Shown: positions 53,358 through 59,475 of the stretch, one piece after another
Layout: each line of letters opens with the position of its first letter
Numbering within the stretch: the stretch's first letter is position 1
Assembly: GCA_947037025.1 (NCBI GenBank)
Contig: CAMQSU010000007.1
Span: 1 to 59,475 of the forward strand
Length of the DNA: 59,475 bases
Direction of reading: 5' to 3'
From: an uncultured Clostridia bacterium
GTDB lineage: Bacteria > Bacillota > Clostridia > Christensenellales > UBA3700
Notes under the pieces: generated by a model
Databases searched by the model: none
What the model was told of the DNA's origin: nothing
What the model saw: the letters and a program-made list of their open reading frames with translations, nothing else
Translations under genes and position numbers: made by a program

Positions 53358-53780
53358 CTATACCTCCCGAGAATAAATCAATGCGTCTTCACCATCCTCG
53401 TAGTATCTCTTGCGGGTATTAATATACTTAAACCCACACTTATCATATAAATTTATTGCGATAGTGTTGCTTGCTCTAACTTCTAAAAACAACACTTCAA
53501 TATCACTCTCTGCTGCAAGTTCCAGCATTTTTTCCACTATCTTTTGCCCTAATCCTTTGCTCCGATAGTTAGTATCAACAGCAATATTTGTAATATCACC
53601 TGATGCGTAAAACCCGCCATAACCAACTAATTTATCACCATCTTTTGCCACGATAAAATCACAGCCTGACATCATTGATGATAAAAGCATTTGATAAGAC
53701 CAGGGGCTGCGAAAGTACTCAAGCTCTAACCTTGCGATATCATGTAACAGCTCATATTGCTGCAATTTTTCTATAAACAT
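53358..53780 (-). CDS. rimI: Ribosomal-protein-alanine N-acetyltransferase
   Basis: A GNAT acetyltransferase of 140 residues that modifies the N-terminus of a ribosomal protein (S18 in Escherichia coli). It shows the acetyl-CoA motif YRSKGLGQKIVEKMLELA, the preceding ITNIAVDTNYR, LEVRASNTIAINLYDKCGFK and the terminal RKRYYEDGEDALIYS typical of RimI. It overlaps tsaB upstream by 10 bp, an order (tsaE-tsaB-rimI) common in Bacillota. Its last codons GGGAGG serve as ribosome binding site for the hydrolase gene that follows. Confidence 0.94.
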   Translation of the reverse strand: MFIEKLQQYELLHDIARLELEYFRSPWSYQMLLSSMMSGCDFIVAKDGDKLVGYGGFYASGDITNIAVDTNYRSKGLGQKIVEKMLELAAESDIEVLFLEVRASNTIAINLYDKCGFKYINTRKRYYEDGEDALIYSREV

Positions 53781-54349
53781 TCAGCTTCCCTCTCTGCCTG
53801 AGACTTCTTCAAATAAAGTGGAATTAGCTGATCTACAAAGTCAGATTTTGCAATTTTCCTTTGCATAACATTTATAATATTGCTAGTAATATGCTCTCCA
53901 TCCCATACAATGACATCGCCATCAAAGGTATTTATATCCTCGTCCGTGTAGTTAGATAGCCTGACCTCAAGGCCGCCATCATACTCACCGCCAAAGTAAT
54001 TACCATGCCTTGCATCGATAAGCACAAGAGTGTTTACACTAGTATTATATGCAATAGATTCAAAAGTGTTCATACTAATACGCTTAGCACCAGTGGAAAA
54101 AGACAAGCCGTTGCAAGTAGTAACGCCAAGCCTAATCCCCGTGAACGAACCCGCACCGACAGCACAAGCAATATGCTCAACATCGCCAATAGCTAGTCCA
54201 ACGTCGCAGAGCACCTTGTCCAGAAAAGGAAGAATAATATTATTATGTCTAAGACTTACGCCATCCGATTGACTAGACGCAACTTTATCGCCATTTACCG
54301 CAATTACTAACAATTTAGCACTGCAACTATCTATATATATAGCTTTCAT
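53771..54349 (-). CDS. tsaB: TsaB, tRNA t6A synthesis partner of TsaD
   Basis: Needed with TsaD and TsaE for N6-threonylcarbamoyl-adenosine at position 37 of tRNAs reading ANN codons. 192 residues of the ASKHA fold: YIDSCSAKLLVIAVNG, SLRHNNIILPFLDKVL, and the signature ACAVGAGSFTGIRLGVTTCNGL. It is shorter than the 220-230 residues usual for the family, mostly by loss in the C-terminal half. AAGGAG precedes the ATG. Lies 52 bp downstream of tsaE and overlaps rimI. tsaD is not in this window. Confidence 0.93.
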   Translation of the reverse strand: MKAIYIDSCSAKLLVIAVNGDKVASSQSDGVSLRHNNIILPFLDKVLCDVGLAIGDVEHIACAVGAGSFTGIRLGVTTCNGLSFSTGAKRISMNTFESIAYNTSVNTLVLIDARHGNYFGGEYDGGLEVRLSNYTDEDINTFDGDVIVWDGEHITSNIINVMQRKIAKSDFVDQLIPLYLKKSQAEREAECL

Positions 54350-54401
54350 AACCGCTCCTTAATAATTTATAGTGATTATATTACTTATGATTTGTAAGAT
54401 A

Positions 54402-54830
54402 TTAAATATCTAAATTACAGTTTGCAGAGATATTAAATACTCTATCAGTATCGCCTCTCCCAGATATTTCTATATTAATTATACATTTATCAACAGGAAA
54501 CTGAGTAAATTTATTCCACTCAATAACACAAACGCCATCTTCGTACAGATTGTCCGACAGACCAAGTTCAAACAGCTCGTCCTCATCCTGCGCCCTATAC
54601 ATATCGAAGTGCGAAAGTTTGCATCTACCGCTATACTCACGCATAAATGCAAAAGTTGGGCTAGTTACAAGCTCCTCAACACCTAACTCTGCAGCTAAAG
54701 CTTTTGTAAAAGTAGTTTTACCTGCCCCCAGACCGCCAGCAATCAGAATAATCTCATTGCCTATTATAGTTTTCGCTAGCTTTTTCGCTAGAGATATTGT
54801 ATCATCGATACTTTTAGATATATATTCCAT
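54402..54830 (-). CDS. tsaE: TsaE, tRNA t6A synthesis ATPase
   Basis: P-loop ATPase of the t6A machinery. 142 residues: Walker A in GGLGAGKTTFTKALA (about residues 32-46), LVTSPTFAFMREYSG, LSHFDMYRAQDEDELFELGL and VCVIEWNKF, all standard. No Shine-Dalgarno is visible, and a perfect TATAAT ends only 6 bp before the ATG, so the mRNA may be leaderless. First gene of the tsaE-tsaB-rimI-hydrolase-murF series. Confidence 0.95.
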   Translation of the reverse strand: MEYISKSIDDTISLAKKLAKTIIGNEIILIAGGLGAGKTTFTKALAAELGVEELVTSPTFAFMREYSGRCKLSHFDMYRAQDEDELFELGLSDNLYEDGVCVIEWNKFTQFPVDKCIINIEISGRGDTDRVFNISANCNLDI

Positions 54831-54836
54831 TACATT

Positions 54837-54865
54837 ATTATATAACTTTTTTGTCGATTAAGCAA
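54837..54865 (-). promoter_or_regulatory. Candidate promoter of tsaE giving a leaderless mRNA
   Basis: On the minus strand TTGCTT (54865-54860), 17 bp, then TATAAT (54842-54837). Six bases separate the -10 box from the ATG at 54830, which puts the expected transcript start at or next to the start codon. The -35 box is only a half match. Confidence 0.5.
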
Positions 54866-54951
54866 ATAAATTAGGTAATTAAATACAATTAATATGCTAA
54901 AATAATGCAAATAGACTTGCAAGTAAACATATAATGTAGTATAATAAGTTA

Positions 54952-55205
54952 ATAGCTTTGGGGCGAGGTGCGATTCCTCACCGACGGTATAGTCCGTGAA
55001 CATACGCAAATAGCGTGTGCCGAGTAGGCGTAATTCCTACACCGACAGTAATAGTCTGGATGAGAAAAGTTATCTAACATCGCAATTTTGCGGATATAAT
55101 ATACGGGAAATTTGTGCATTTAGCAAACCTAATTATTATGTTTTTTGCGACAACTAGATACCCTTATACTCATCATGCACCCTTTTGCTAGGGTGTAATT
55201 TTTTT
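54952..55205 (+). promoter_or_regulatory. FMN riboswitch (RFN element) with terminator platform
   Basis: The aptamer spans 54952-55073. P1 pairs ATAGCTTT with AAAGTTAT, and the class-typical conserved pieces occur in order: GGGGCGAGGTG, TTCCTCACCGACGG, AGTCCG, GTAATTCCTACACCGACAGT and AGTCTGGATGAGA. A terminator hairpin CACCCT / AGGGTG (55178-55195) with AATTTTTTTT ends 3 bp before the ribUSD AAGGAGG. FMN binding should stop transcription before ribU. Confidence 0.95.
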
Positions 55206-55224
55206 TATAAGGAGGTAGCAACAA

Positions 55225-55908
55225 ATGTCAACAAAACGCATAACAGGCATGGCAGTAATGTCAGCATTATCAATAATTCTAGTTTCTATCCCCTTTCTAC
55301 GGTTGCAATTCTTCCCTGCTGCGCCATTCCTTGAGTATGATGCAGCAGATATTCCAATCATGCTAGCAACATTTATTTATGGACCAGTTTCAGGCATAAT
55401 CGTTACAATAATAGTATCAGTCATACAAGGATTAGCATTTTCAGCGGGCGGAATTATCGGCATATTAATGCACATAGTTTCAACGGGAACCTTTGTATTA
55501 ACAGGCGGAGTTCTATTCAAATATATTAAAAACAGCAAGCTGCACAAAGTCGCAAGCCTAGTAATTTCAATAATAGTCGGTATTATCGGATGGGTAATTG
55601 CAGCGATTTCATTCAATCTACTACTAACCCCAATTTTTATGGGAATACCTATTGAGGGAATAATAAATCTTCTACTGCCTGCAATATTACCATTCAATCT
55701 ATTAAAAGCAACAATTAACGGCACTGTCGCAGGGATATTATACCTAACACTAAGCAAAATAATATTAAAACATTTAGATAATCCAGCCCCAACTAGCCTA
55801 GACATTATAAAGTATGACAATGAGCTTTCCGATAAACTTGAAAGTTGTGAAACTGTTGATCATGAAGTCAAAATTGATAAAAACAAAGTAGATATAGACA
55901 AAAAGTAA
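55225..55908 (+). CDS. ribU: Riboflavin ECF transporter substrate-binding protein
   Basis: The S component that binds riboflavin and works with an ECF energising module. 227 residues with six membrane helices; the N-terminus ITGMAVMSALSIILVSIPF and FLEYDAADIPIMLATFIYGPVSG is that of RibU, with the conserved EYD-A-DIP loop. A charged C-terminal tail (from about residue 190) extends past the membrane part. AAGGAGG precedes the ATG. The FMN riboswitch directly upstream confirms the substrate class. The energising module is elsewhere. Confidence 0.95.
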   Translation: MSTKRITGMAVMSALSIILVSIPFLRLQFFPAAPFLEYDAADIPIMLATFIYGPVSGIIVTIIVSVIQGLAFSAGGIIGILMHIVSTGTFVLTGGVLFKYIKNSKLHKVASLVISIIVGIIGWVIAAISFNLLLTPIFMGIPIEGIINLLLPAILPFNLLKATINGTVAGILYLTLSKIILKHLDNPAPTSLDIIKYDNELSDKLESCETVDHEVKIDKNKVDIDKK

Positions 55909-56069
55909 TATATACTAAAAGTATTAAGCAGCAAATAACAACCAAAATTATTAATCATAAACTATAGACTAGCAAAATAAATCATTAATTACAAACAATG
56001 AGAATAAAGAATATTCACAAATTAGAAACAACTATAAATCTAAATTACAATGATAAATAATAAAAAAAT

Positions 56070-56096
56070 GCACTGACTTAATTGTCAGTGCTTTTT
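56070..56096 (+). terminator. Terminator of ribU
   Basis: GCACTGAC / GTCAGTGC with a 6-nt loop (56070-56091) followed by TTTTT. It lies 160 bp past the ribU stop codon; a preceding A run would also serve the minus strand. Confidence 0.85.
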
Positions 56097-56136
56097 GACT
56101 TTAATATTATATTATCAAAGTAATAACACTTAGATA

Positions 56137-56382
56137 TTACTTATCTGTTTTTGTGTCATCATACCACTCTAGCCTTTCATGTCTTGGGAATGGTATCTCA
56201 CATTCTGAATATACGTAAAGTAAAGATTTAGGCAATTTGAACTTGCTTTCATCGCCTTTTACAATCTCCTTAATAATATAGCCATTTGCATCGTCTCCAT
56301 AACTCTTTATAATATGTACTATTTTTTTAATTTCGTCATTCTCATTGAAAAATATTTCTGTTATCTCCCAACATGTACTTGA
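56137..56382 (-). pseudogene. Remnant of a small gene, start lost
   Basis: An open frame of 81 codons without any ATG, GTG or upstream TTG ends at TAA (56139-56137). It reads SSTCWEITEIFFNENDEIKK and ends HERLEWYDDTKTDK, protein-like and with normal composition. A TGA stop sits directly before it (56385-56383) and the sequence before that shifts frame: an ATG at 56399 opens a different, short frame. This looks like the 3' part of a decayed gene. I do not recognise the family. Confidence 0.6.
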
Positions 56383-56431
56383 TCAAATAGAATATACATT
56401 ATTTTTTAGATAAATCAGTATTAATTAGATA

Positions 56432-57304
56432 TTACTCAACGTTTGTGAATGTAACAGCGATAGAATCATCCTCAGCCTCGTCCTCATCTCCGCTAAGAGA
56501 GATAACAATATTTTTATCATTAGCTGCAGAGTCGTCCTCGCCTACGCTGAAAAAGTCCTCTAATACTGGAGCAGGATCAGATGAGATATTACTATCATAT
56601 TTACTTGCTGAATCCTCAAGTTTTTCTTTAAGCGTAATAAGTGCAGGAACTAACATGCCACCAATGATATTACCAATCATAACTATAAAAGTATGTAGAA
56701 TAATCATTGCAGGAAAACCGCCACCATTAAGAGCAGTTAATGCAAAGTACATTTGATTAGCAACACTATGCTCAAACCCTAATAACACAAATAGTGAAAT
56801 AGGAATAATAACAGCAGTTATTGCAGCACTTGGATGATCAATAAATTTGCGATATCCTAAGATTGCGATAGTGATTAATATTCCGCATAATATAGCCGAT
56901 AAAAACACTCCACCAAGATTAGCAGAAAGTTTCGCCTCAGAAACTACAGCGGCTCTCTCCATTATTGCATGACCGATAGAAGTCTTAAATGCAAGCAATG
57001 CACCAAGCCATAAACCAATTGAATCGCAAATAAAGCAAAGCGGCAACTTATACCATTGTCTCCAATTTGTGTGGATAAGGTCGACATTTAAGCCAGTGAA
57101 AAGTTTAAATCCAAAGAAAACTATAAATAATAGTCCGATAGTGAATGCAAGCGACCCTGCAAGTTTCAAAATCATGCTGCTTGGATCATATGATGTGATA
57201 TATAGGTATGACATACACCCTAACGACAACATAAGACCTGCAAGGAATGCAAGCACAGCAAATGCTGCAACTTCTTTTGCTTTACTAACTACTTTAATAT
57301 TCAT
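56432..57304 (-). CDS. Formate/nitrite transporter family channel
   Basis: A pentameric FNT channel for formate or similar small anions. 290 residues, six membrane helices and the family core LGFEHSVANQMYFALTAL with the central histidine, and GNIIGGMLVPALI before the end. The C-terminal 50 residues form a very acidic cytosolic tail (DEDEAEDDSIAV). Start at the ATG at 57304, after AGGAGG; a reading six codons longer is less likely. A promoter and a terminator-like hairpin lie in its leader. Formate as substrate is likely for a fermenting organism; nitrite or hydrosulfide remain possible. Confidence 0.92.
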   Translation of the reverse strand: MNIKVVSKAKEVAAFAVLAFLAGLMLSLGCMSYLYITSYDPSSMILKLAGSLAFTIGLLFIVFFGFKLFTGLNVDLIHTNWRQWYKLPLCFICDSIGLWLGALLAFKTSIGHAIMERAAVVSEAKLSANLGGVFLSAILCGILITIAILGYRKFIDHPSAAITAVIIPISLFVLLGFEHSVANQMYFALTALNGGGFPAMIILHTFIVMIGNIIGGMLVPALITLKEKLEDSASKYDSNISSDPAPVLEDFFSVGEDDSAANDKNIVISLSGDEDEAEDDSIAVTFTNVE

Positions 57305-57326
57305 AAATCCTCCTAAGTACAATAAA

Positions 57327-57360
57327 AAGATAGCCCTACTCTAAGGAGTTGGGCTATCTT
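57327..57360 (-). terminator. Terminator hairpin in the leader of the formate/nitrite transporter gene
   Basis: AAGATAGCCC / GGGCTATCTT, a perfect 10-bp stem, runs into TTTTTATT on the minus strand and ends 23 bp before the start codon. With the promoter at 57403-57431 it would act on the gene's own leader as an attenuator. Confidence 0.75.
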
Positions 57361-57402
57361 ATAATATATAAAATATCTGTTATAGTCCATAACACGACTT
57401 AT

Positions 57403-57431
57403 ATAATATCATATTTGACATATAAAATCAA
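57403..57431 (-). promoter_or_regulatory. Candidate promoter of the formate/nitrite transporter gene
   Basis: TTGATT (57431-57426), 17-bp spacer, TATTAT (57408-57403) on the minus strand. The transcript would have a leader of about 90 nt including a small hairpin GTTAT / ATAAC and the terminator at 57327-57360. Confidence 0.6.
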
Positions 57432-57504
57432 GCGAAATGACTACAATTCACAGCAAAAATACTACTCAAATAAATTGAGTTCAATTTGCGGTATGTACCA
57501 ATTA

Positions 57505-57702
57505 CTATTTAACTGCTTTGCTTTTCTTAAATATCGCATAACCAGCGTAAGCAATAAATGCTACTAGCGAAATAATGTAGAAAACAATACTTGTAATTTC
57601 TAAACCTTCGCTACTTACTACAAGTCTAAGCAAAAGCAATAAAGTTGCAAGACCAAGTGAGCCACCAGCAACGCCTAAAATTATCTTTTTAACTAAATCC
57701 AT
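57505..57702 (-). CDS. Small membrane protein, two helices
   Basis: 65 residues with two hydrophobic helices (ILGVAGGSLGLATLLLLLRLV and ITSIVFYIISLVAFIAYAGYAIF, slightly shortened here) and a basic end KKSKAVK. AGGAG precedes the ATG, so it is probably translated. It sits between recR and the transporter gene on the same strand, 69 bp from recR. I do not recognise a family. Function unknown. Confidence 0.7.
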   Translation of the reverse strand: MDLVKKIILGVAGGSLGLATLLLLLRLVVSSEGLEITSIVFYIISLVAFIAYAGYAIFKKSKAVK

Positions 57703-57771
57703 ATTAACTCCTCATTAAAAGCTAAACAAAATGCAGCTTTTATATATATTATTATTTTTAAATTTGATCAA

Positions 57772-58356
57772 TCACAGTTCGCGTCTATCTTGAAGTGCGC
57801 GAGAAAGAGTATTCTCATCAGCATATTCAATTTCCGAACCGATAGGAATACCGTGAGCAAGCCTAGTAACTTTAATACCAAGAGGTTTTACAATCCTCGC
57901 AATATACATTGAAGTAGCCTCGCCCTCAACATCCAAACTAGTCGCCATGATAACTTCTTGGACGCCTTCTAGCCTGTGCAGCAATTCCTTTATCCTGATA
58001 TCATTTGCACCAATTCCTTGCAAAGGATTTATAACTCCGTGTAGCACGTGATATACACCCTTATAGTCTTTTAGTTTTTCAAAAGCGATAACATCTCTAG
58101 GTGCTGACACTACGCAAATCGTAGAGCAATCACGACTATCGCAAATCTCGCACACATCCCTGTCCGTGTAATTTCCACAAACGGAGCAATAATGTACTTG
58201 ATCCTTAACCTGCAAAATAGTTTCTGAAAACTCTTTCGCATCTTCAGCGGACATATTAATCACACTATACGCATATCTGGTCGCCGTTTTAGTGCCGACA
58301 CCCGGAAGCTTTGTAAACTGTGCAATTAGCTTTTGAATAGGTTCTATATATTGCAT
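57772..58356 (-). CDS. recR: Recombination mediator RecR
   Basis: Works with RecO and RecF to load RecA on gapped DNA. 194 residues: helix-hairpin-helix (IAQFTKLPGVGTKTATRYA), the four-cysteine zinc finger (CSVCGNYTDRDVCEICDS), a Toprim domain (TICVVSAPRDVIAFEKL) and VIMATSLDVEGEATSMYIARI with the LARGIPIG-type end as RLAHGIPIGSEIEYADENTL. It follows ybaB by one base, in the usual dnaX-ybaB-recR order. Confidence 0.97.
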   Translation of the reverse strand: MQYIEPIQKLIAQFTKLPGVGTKTATRYAYSVINMSAEDAKEFSETILQVKDQVHYCSVCGNYTDRDVCEICDSRDCSTICVVSAPRDVIAFEKLKDYKGVYHVLHGVINPLQGIGANDIRIKELLHRLEGVQEVIMATSLDVEGEATSMYIARIVKPLGIKVTRLAHGIPIGSEIEYADENTLSRALQDRREL

Positions 58357-58357
58357 A

Positions 58358-58696
58358 TTATATTCCTAATTGTGCGTAAGGTCCCATGACTTTTTCGCTC
58401 TCGCTATCAGCAGCATCGCTCGCCTCGTTAAAAGCAGCAACGATAAGATCTTCTAGCATTTCGATATCGTCAGGGTCACAAGCCTCAGGCTTAATTTTGC
58501 AAGACATAACTTTTTTATCACAAGTCATTGCAATTTCCACCATGCCGCCACCAGAAGTACCAGTAACCTCAGTCTCAGCAAGATCTTCTTTTGCTCTCGC
58601 CATGTCCTCTTGCATTTTTTGTGCTTGCTTCATTAGTTGTTGCATATTGCCCATGCCGCCCATAGCGCCACCGCCGAAACCACCAAACTTACCCAT
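58358..58696 (-). CDS. YbaB/EbfC nucleoid-associated protein
   Basis: A small dimeric DNA-binding protein. 112 residues: a glycine-rich start (GKFGGFGGGAMGGMGNM) and the conserved helix MQQLMKQAQKMQEDMARAKEDL, then VTGTSGGGMVEIAMTCDKKVMSCKI and PEACDPDDIEMLEDLIVAAFNEA as strand and helix. TGGAGG precedes the ATG. It is one base from recR and 122 bp downstream of dnaX; the gap has a weak stem CCGCTT / AAGCGG. Confidence 0.96.
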   Translation of the reverse strand: MGKFGGFGGGAMGGMGNMQQLMKQAQKMQEDMARAKEDLAETEVTGTSGGGMVEIAMTCDKKVMSCKIKPEACDPDDIEMLEDLIVAAFNEASDAADSESEKVMGPYAQLGI

Positions 58697-58818
58697 ATTA
58701 CATCCTCCAAAAATTGATAAATATTATTTATGTATCACCGCTTGCGAAACTTTCAGCTTGAAGCGGAAAAAATGATTACTAATTATTATAGCATATATTA
58801 AACAGATTAGGCAACAAA

Positions 58819-59475
58819 TTATTGCTCTATAATTTTAATAAACGGAGCATCTTCCTTAAATAGTAATTTAATGCGAGCAATGTCGTCATTGATATTATAA
58901 ACATCATTAGGCTCTGTTATAACAACATCGGTAACGGCGTTAAATTCATCAAGCACAAGTTTCTTCATAAGAGAAAGATATTCATCTTTATTAAGATTAG
59001 TTGCTGCTGTTTTTTTATCAGGTTTAATGTAAACCACACCATCTTTAAGCGAAAATTTCTCTCCGCCAAGCTCACTAAGCTCCGCATATAATGCAAATTT
59101 TTTCATGTTTCTTGTAGTCTTAATCAAGTACCCACAGCACGCACTTTTAGAAAAATCTCTTTTCACATGCGGTGCTTCCGGCTTACTTGCAGCTGTTGCC
59201 GAAACGCCGCTTTCAATTTGCGCCTCTAATGCTTTTAGCCTAACAACTAACCCCATCATATCAACATTAATTTTTTCGTCACTACATTTAGCAAGTGCTG
59301 ACTCAACAAGCACTCTCGGCATTGTAGAGTAACGCATACTAGCTTCAACACCGCTCATAGTATCCACGCATTGCAAAACTCGATCCGCACTGTATTCGCT
59401 AAGCTGCAAAAGTCTAGCGACAAGCTCACGCGGCATTGGAAGAGTCTTATAAGGATCACTACTATTAATTGTGAC
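58819..59475 (-). CDS. dnaX: DNA polymerase III subunit gamma/tau, C-terminal part
   Basis: Clamp-loader subunit; its gene runs off the right edge. The visible 218 residues begin VTINSSDPYKTLPMPRELVA within domain III, then RYSTMPRVLVESALAKCSDE (the qPRi-lE-al-kl segment) and LKALEAQIESG, followed by the tau-like C-terminal region (KKFALYAELSELGG, FKEDAPFIKIIEQ). The catalytic AAA+ part is outside the window. Its place before ybaB and recR fixes the identity. The frame has no start within the window; the first internal ATG at 59436 is not the true start. Confidence 0.93.
   Translation of the reverse strand, partial: VTINSSDPYKTLPMPRELVARLLQLSEYSADRVLQCVDTMSGVEASMRYSTMPRVLVESALAKCSDEKINVDMMGLVVRLKALEAQIESGVSATAASKPEAPHVKRDFSKSACCGYLIKTTRNMKKFALYAELSELGGEKFSLKDGVVYIKPDKKTAATNLNKDEYLSLMKKLVLDEFNAVTDVVITEPNDVYNINDDIARIKLLFKEDAPFIKIIEQ

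Overview
The window is one contiguous piece of an AT-rich, densely coding bacterial chromosome, almost certainly an anaerobic low-GC Bacillota of the class Clostridia. The evidence is the AGGAGG-type ribosome binding sites, an IspH-ribosomal protein S1 fusion, SpoVG, SepF, a PyrR-type regulator, an FMN-riboswitch-controlled RibU, a reverse rubrerythrin beside a PerR-like regulator, and the gene order yggS-sepF-lspA-rluD-pyrR and cmk-plsC-ispH/rpsA. No rRNA, tRNA, CRISPR array, integrase or transposase was seen. Most genes lie on the minus strand. dnaX-ybaB-recR at the right end and parS-like sequences at three places would fit an origin-proximal location, but this is inference.

Layout. 1-5 kb: a cut-off small gene, a membrane protein, asnA, a sugar phosphate isomerase-like TIM-barrel protein and an acyl-CoA synthetase. 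5-10 kb: RluA-type pseudouridine synthase, RlmI-like methyltransferase and a long type-2-like IleRS. 10-18 kb: exonuclease, LacZ (GH2), YccF, the reverse rubrerythrin-PerR pair and a GH36-like protein that appears to lack its catalytic acid/base. 18.7-22.3 kb: TrxB, a glutamate-5-kinase-like enzyme overlapping a shikimate-kinase-like protein without a P-loop, and a ComEC-like metallo-hydrolase. 22.6-29.8 kb: class II FBP aldolase, a pair of small paralogous proteins, MurC, SpoVG, an aminotransferase/Lrp pair, an EEP-fold hydrolase and a zinc ribbon protein. 30-34.4 kb: pyrR, rluD, lspA, sepF, yggS (one transcript) and mscS. 34.5 kb: a 51-bp tandem array. 35-40.5 kb: ispH-rpsA fusion, plsC, cmk and an HI0933-type flavoprotein. 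40.7-46.4 kb: an 81-bp-period direct repeat, clpX, clpP and tig, with rqcH divergent. 46.6-54.8 kb: membrane protein, NADP-type icd, ddl, a membrane-anchored MurF, an alpha/beta hydrolase with a probable ATC start codon, rimI, tsaB and tsaE. 55-59.5 kb: FMN riboswitch-ribU, a gene remnant, a formate/nitrite transporter behind an attenuator-like terminator, a small membrane protein, recR, ybaB and the 3' part of dnaX.

How the genes work together. Several clusters form functional sets: cell wall synthesis (murC, murF, ddl) with division (sepF); protein quality control (tig, clpP, clpX facing rqcH, whose Ala-tailed products are ClpXP substrates in Bacillus subtilis); tRNA t6A and ribosome modification (tsaE, tsaB, rimI, rluA, rluD, rlmI-like); oxidative defence (reverse rubrerythrin, perR, trxB); and replication/recombination (dnaX, ybaB, recR).

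No clear-cut new defence or mobile system is present. The most unusual signals are the P-loop-less shikimate-kinase-like/amino-acid-kinase pair, the GH36 homologue with exchanged catalytic residues, the internal ribosome binding site in the ispH-rpsA fusion, the parS-like sites, the ATC start codon, the formate-transporter leader, and several unexplained repeats.
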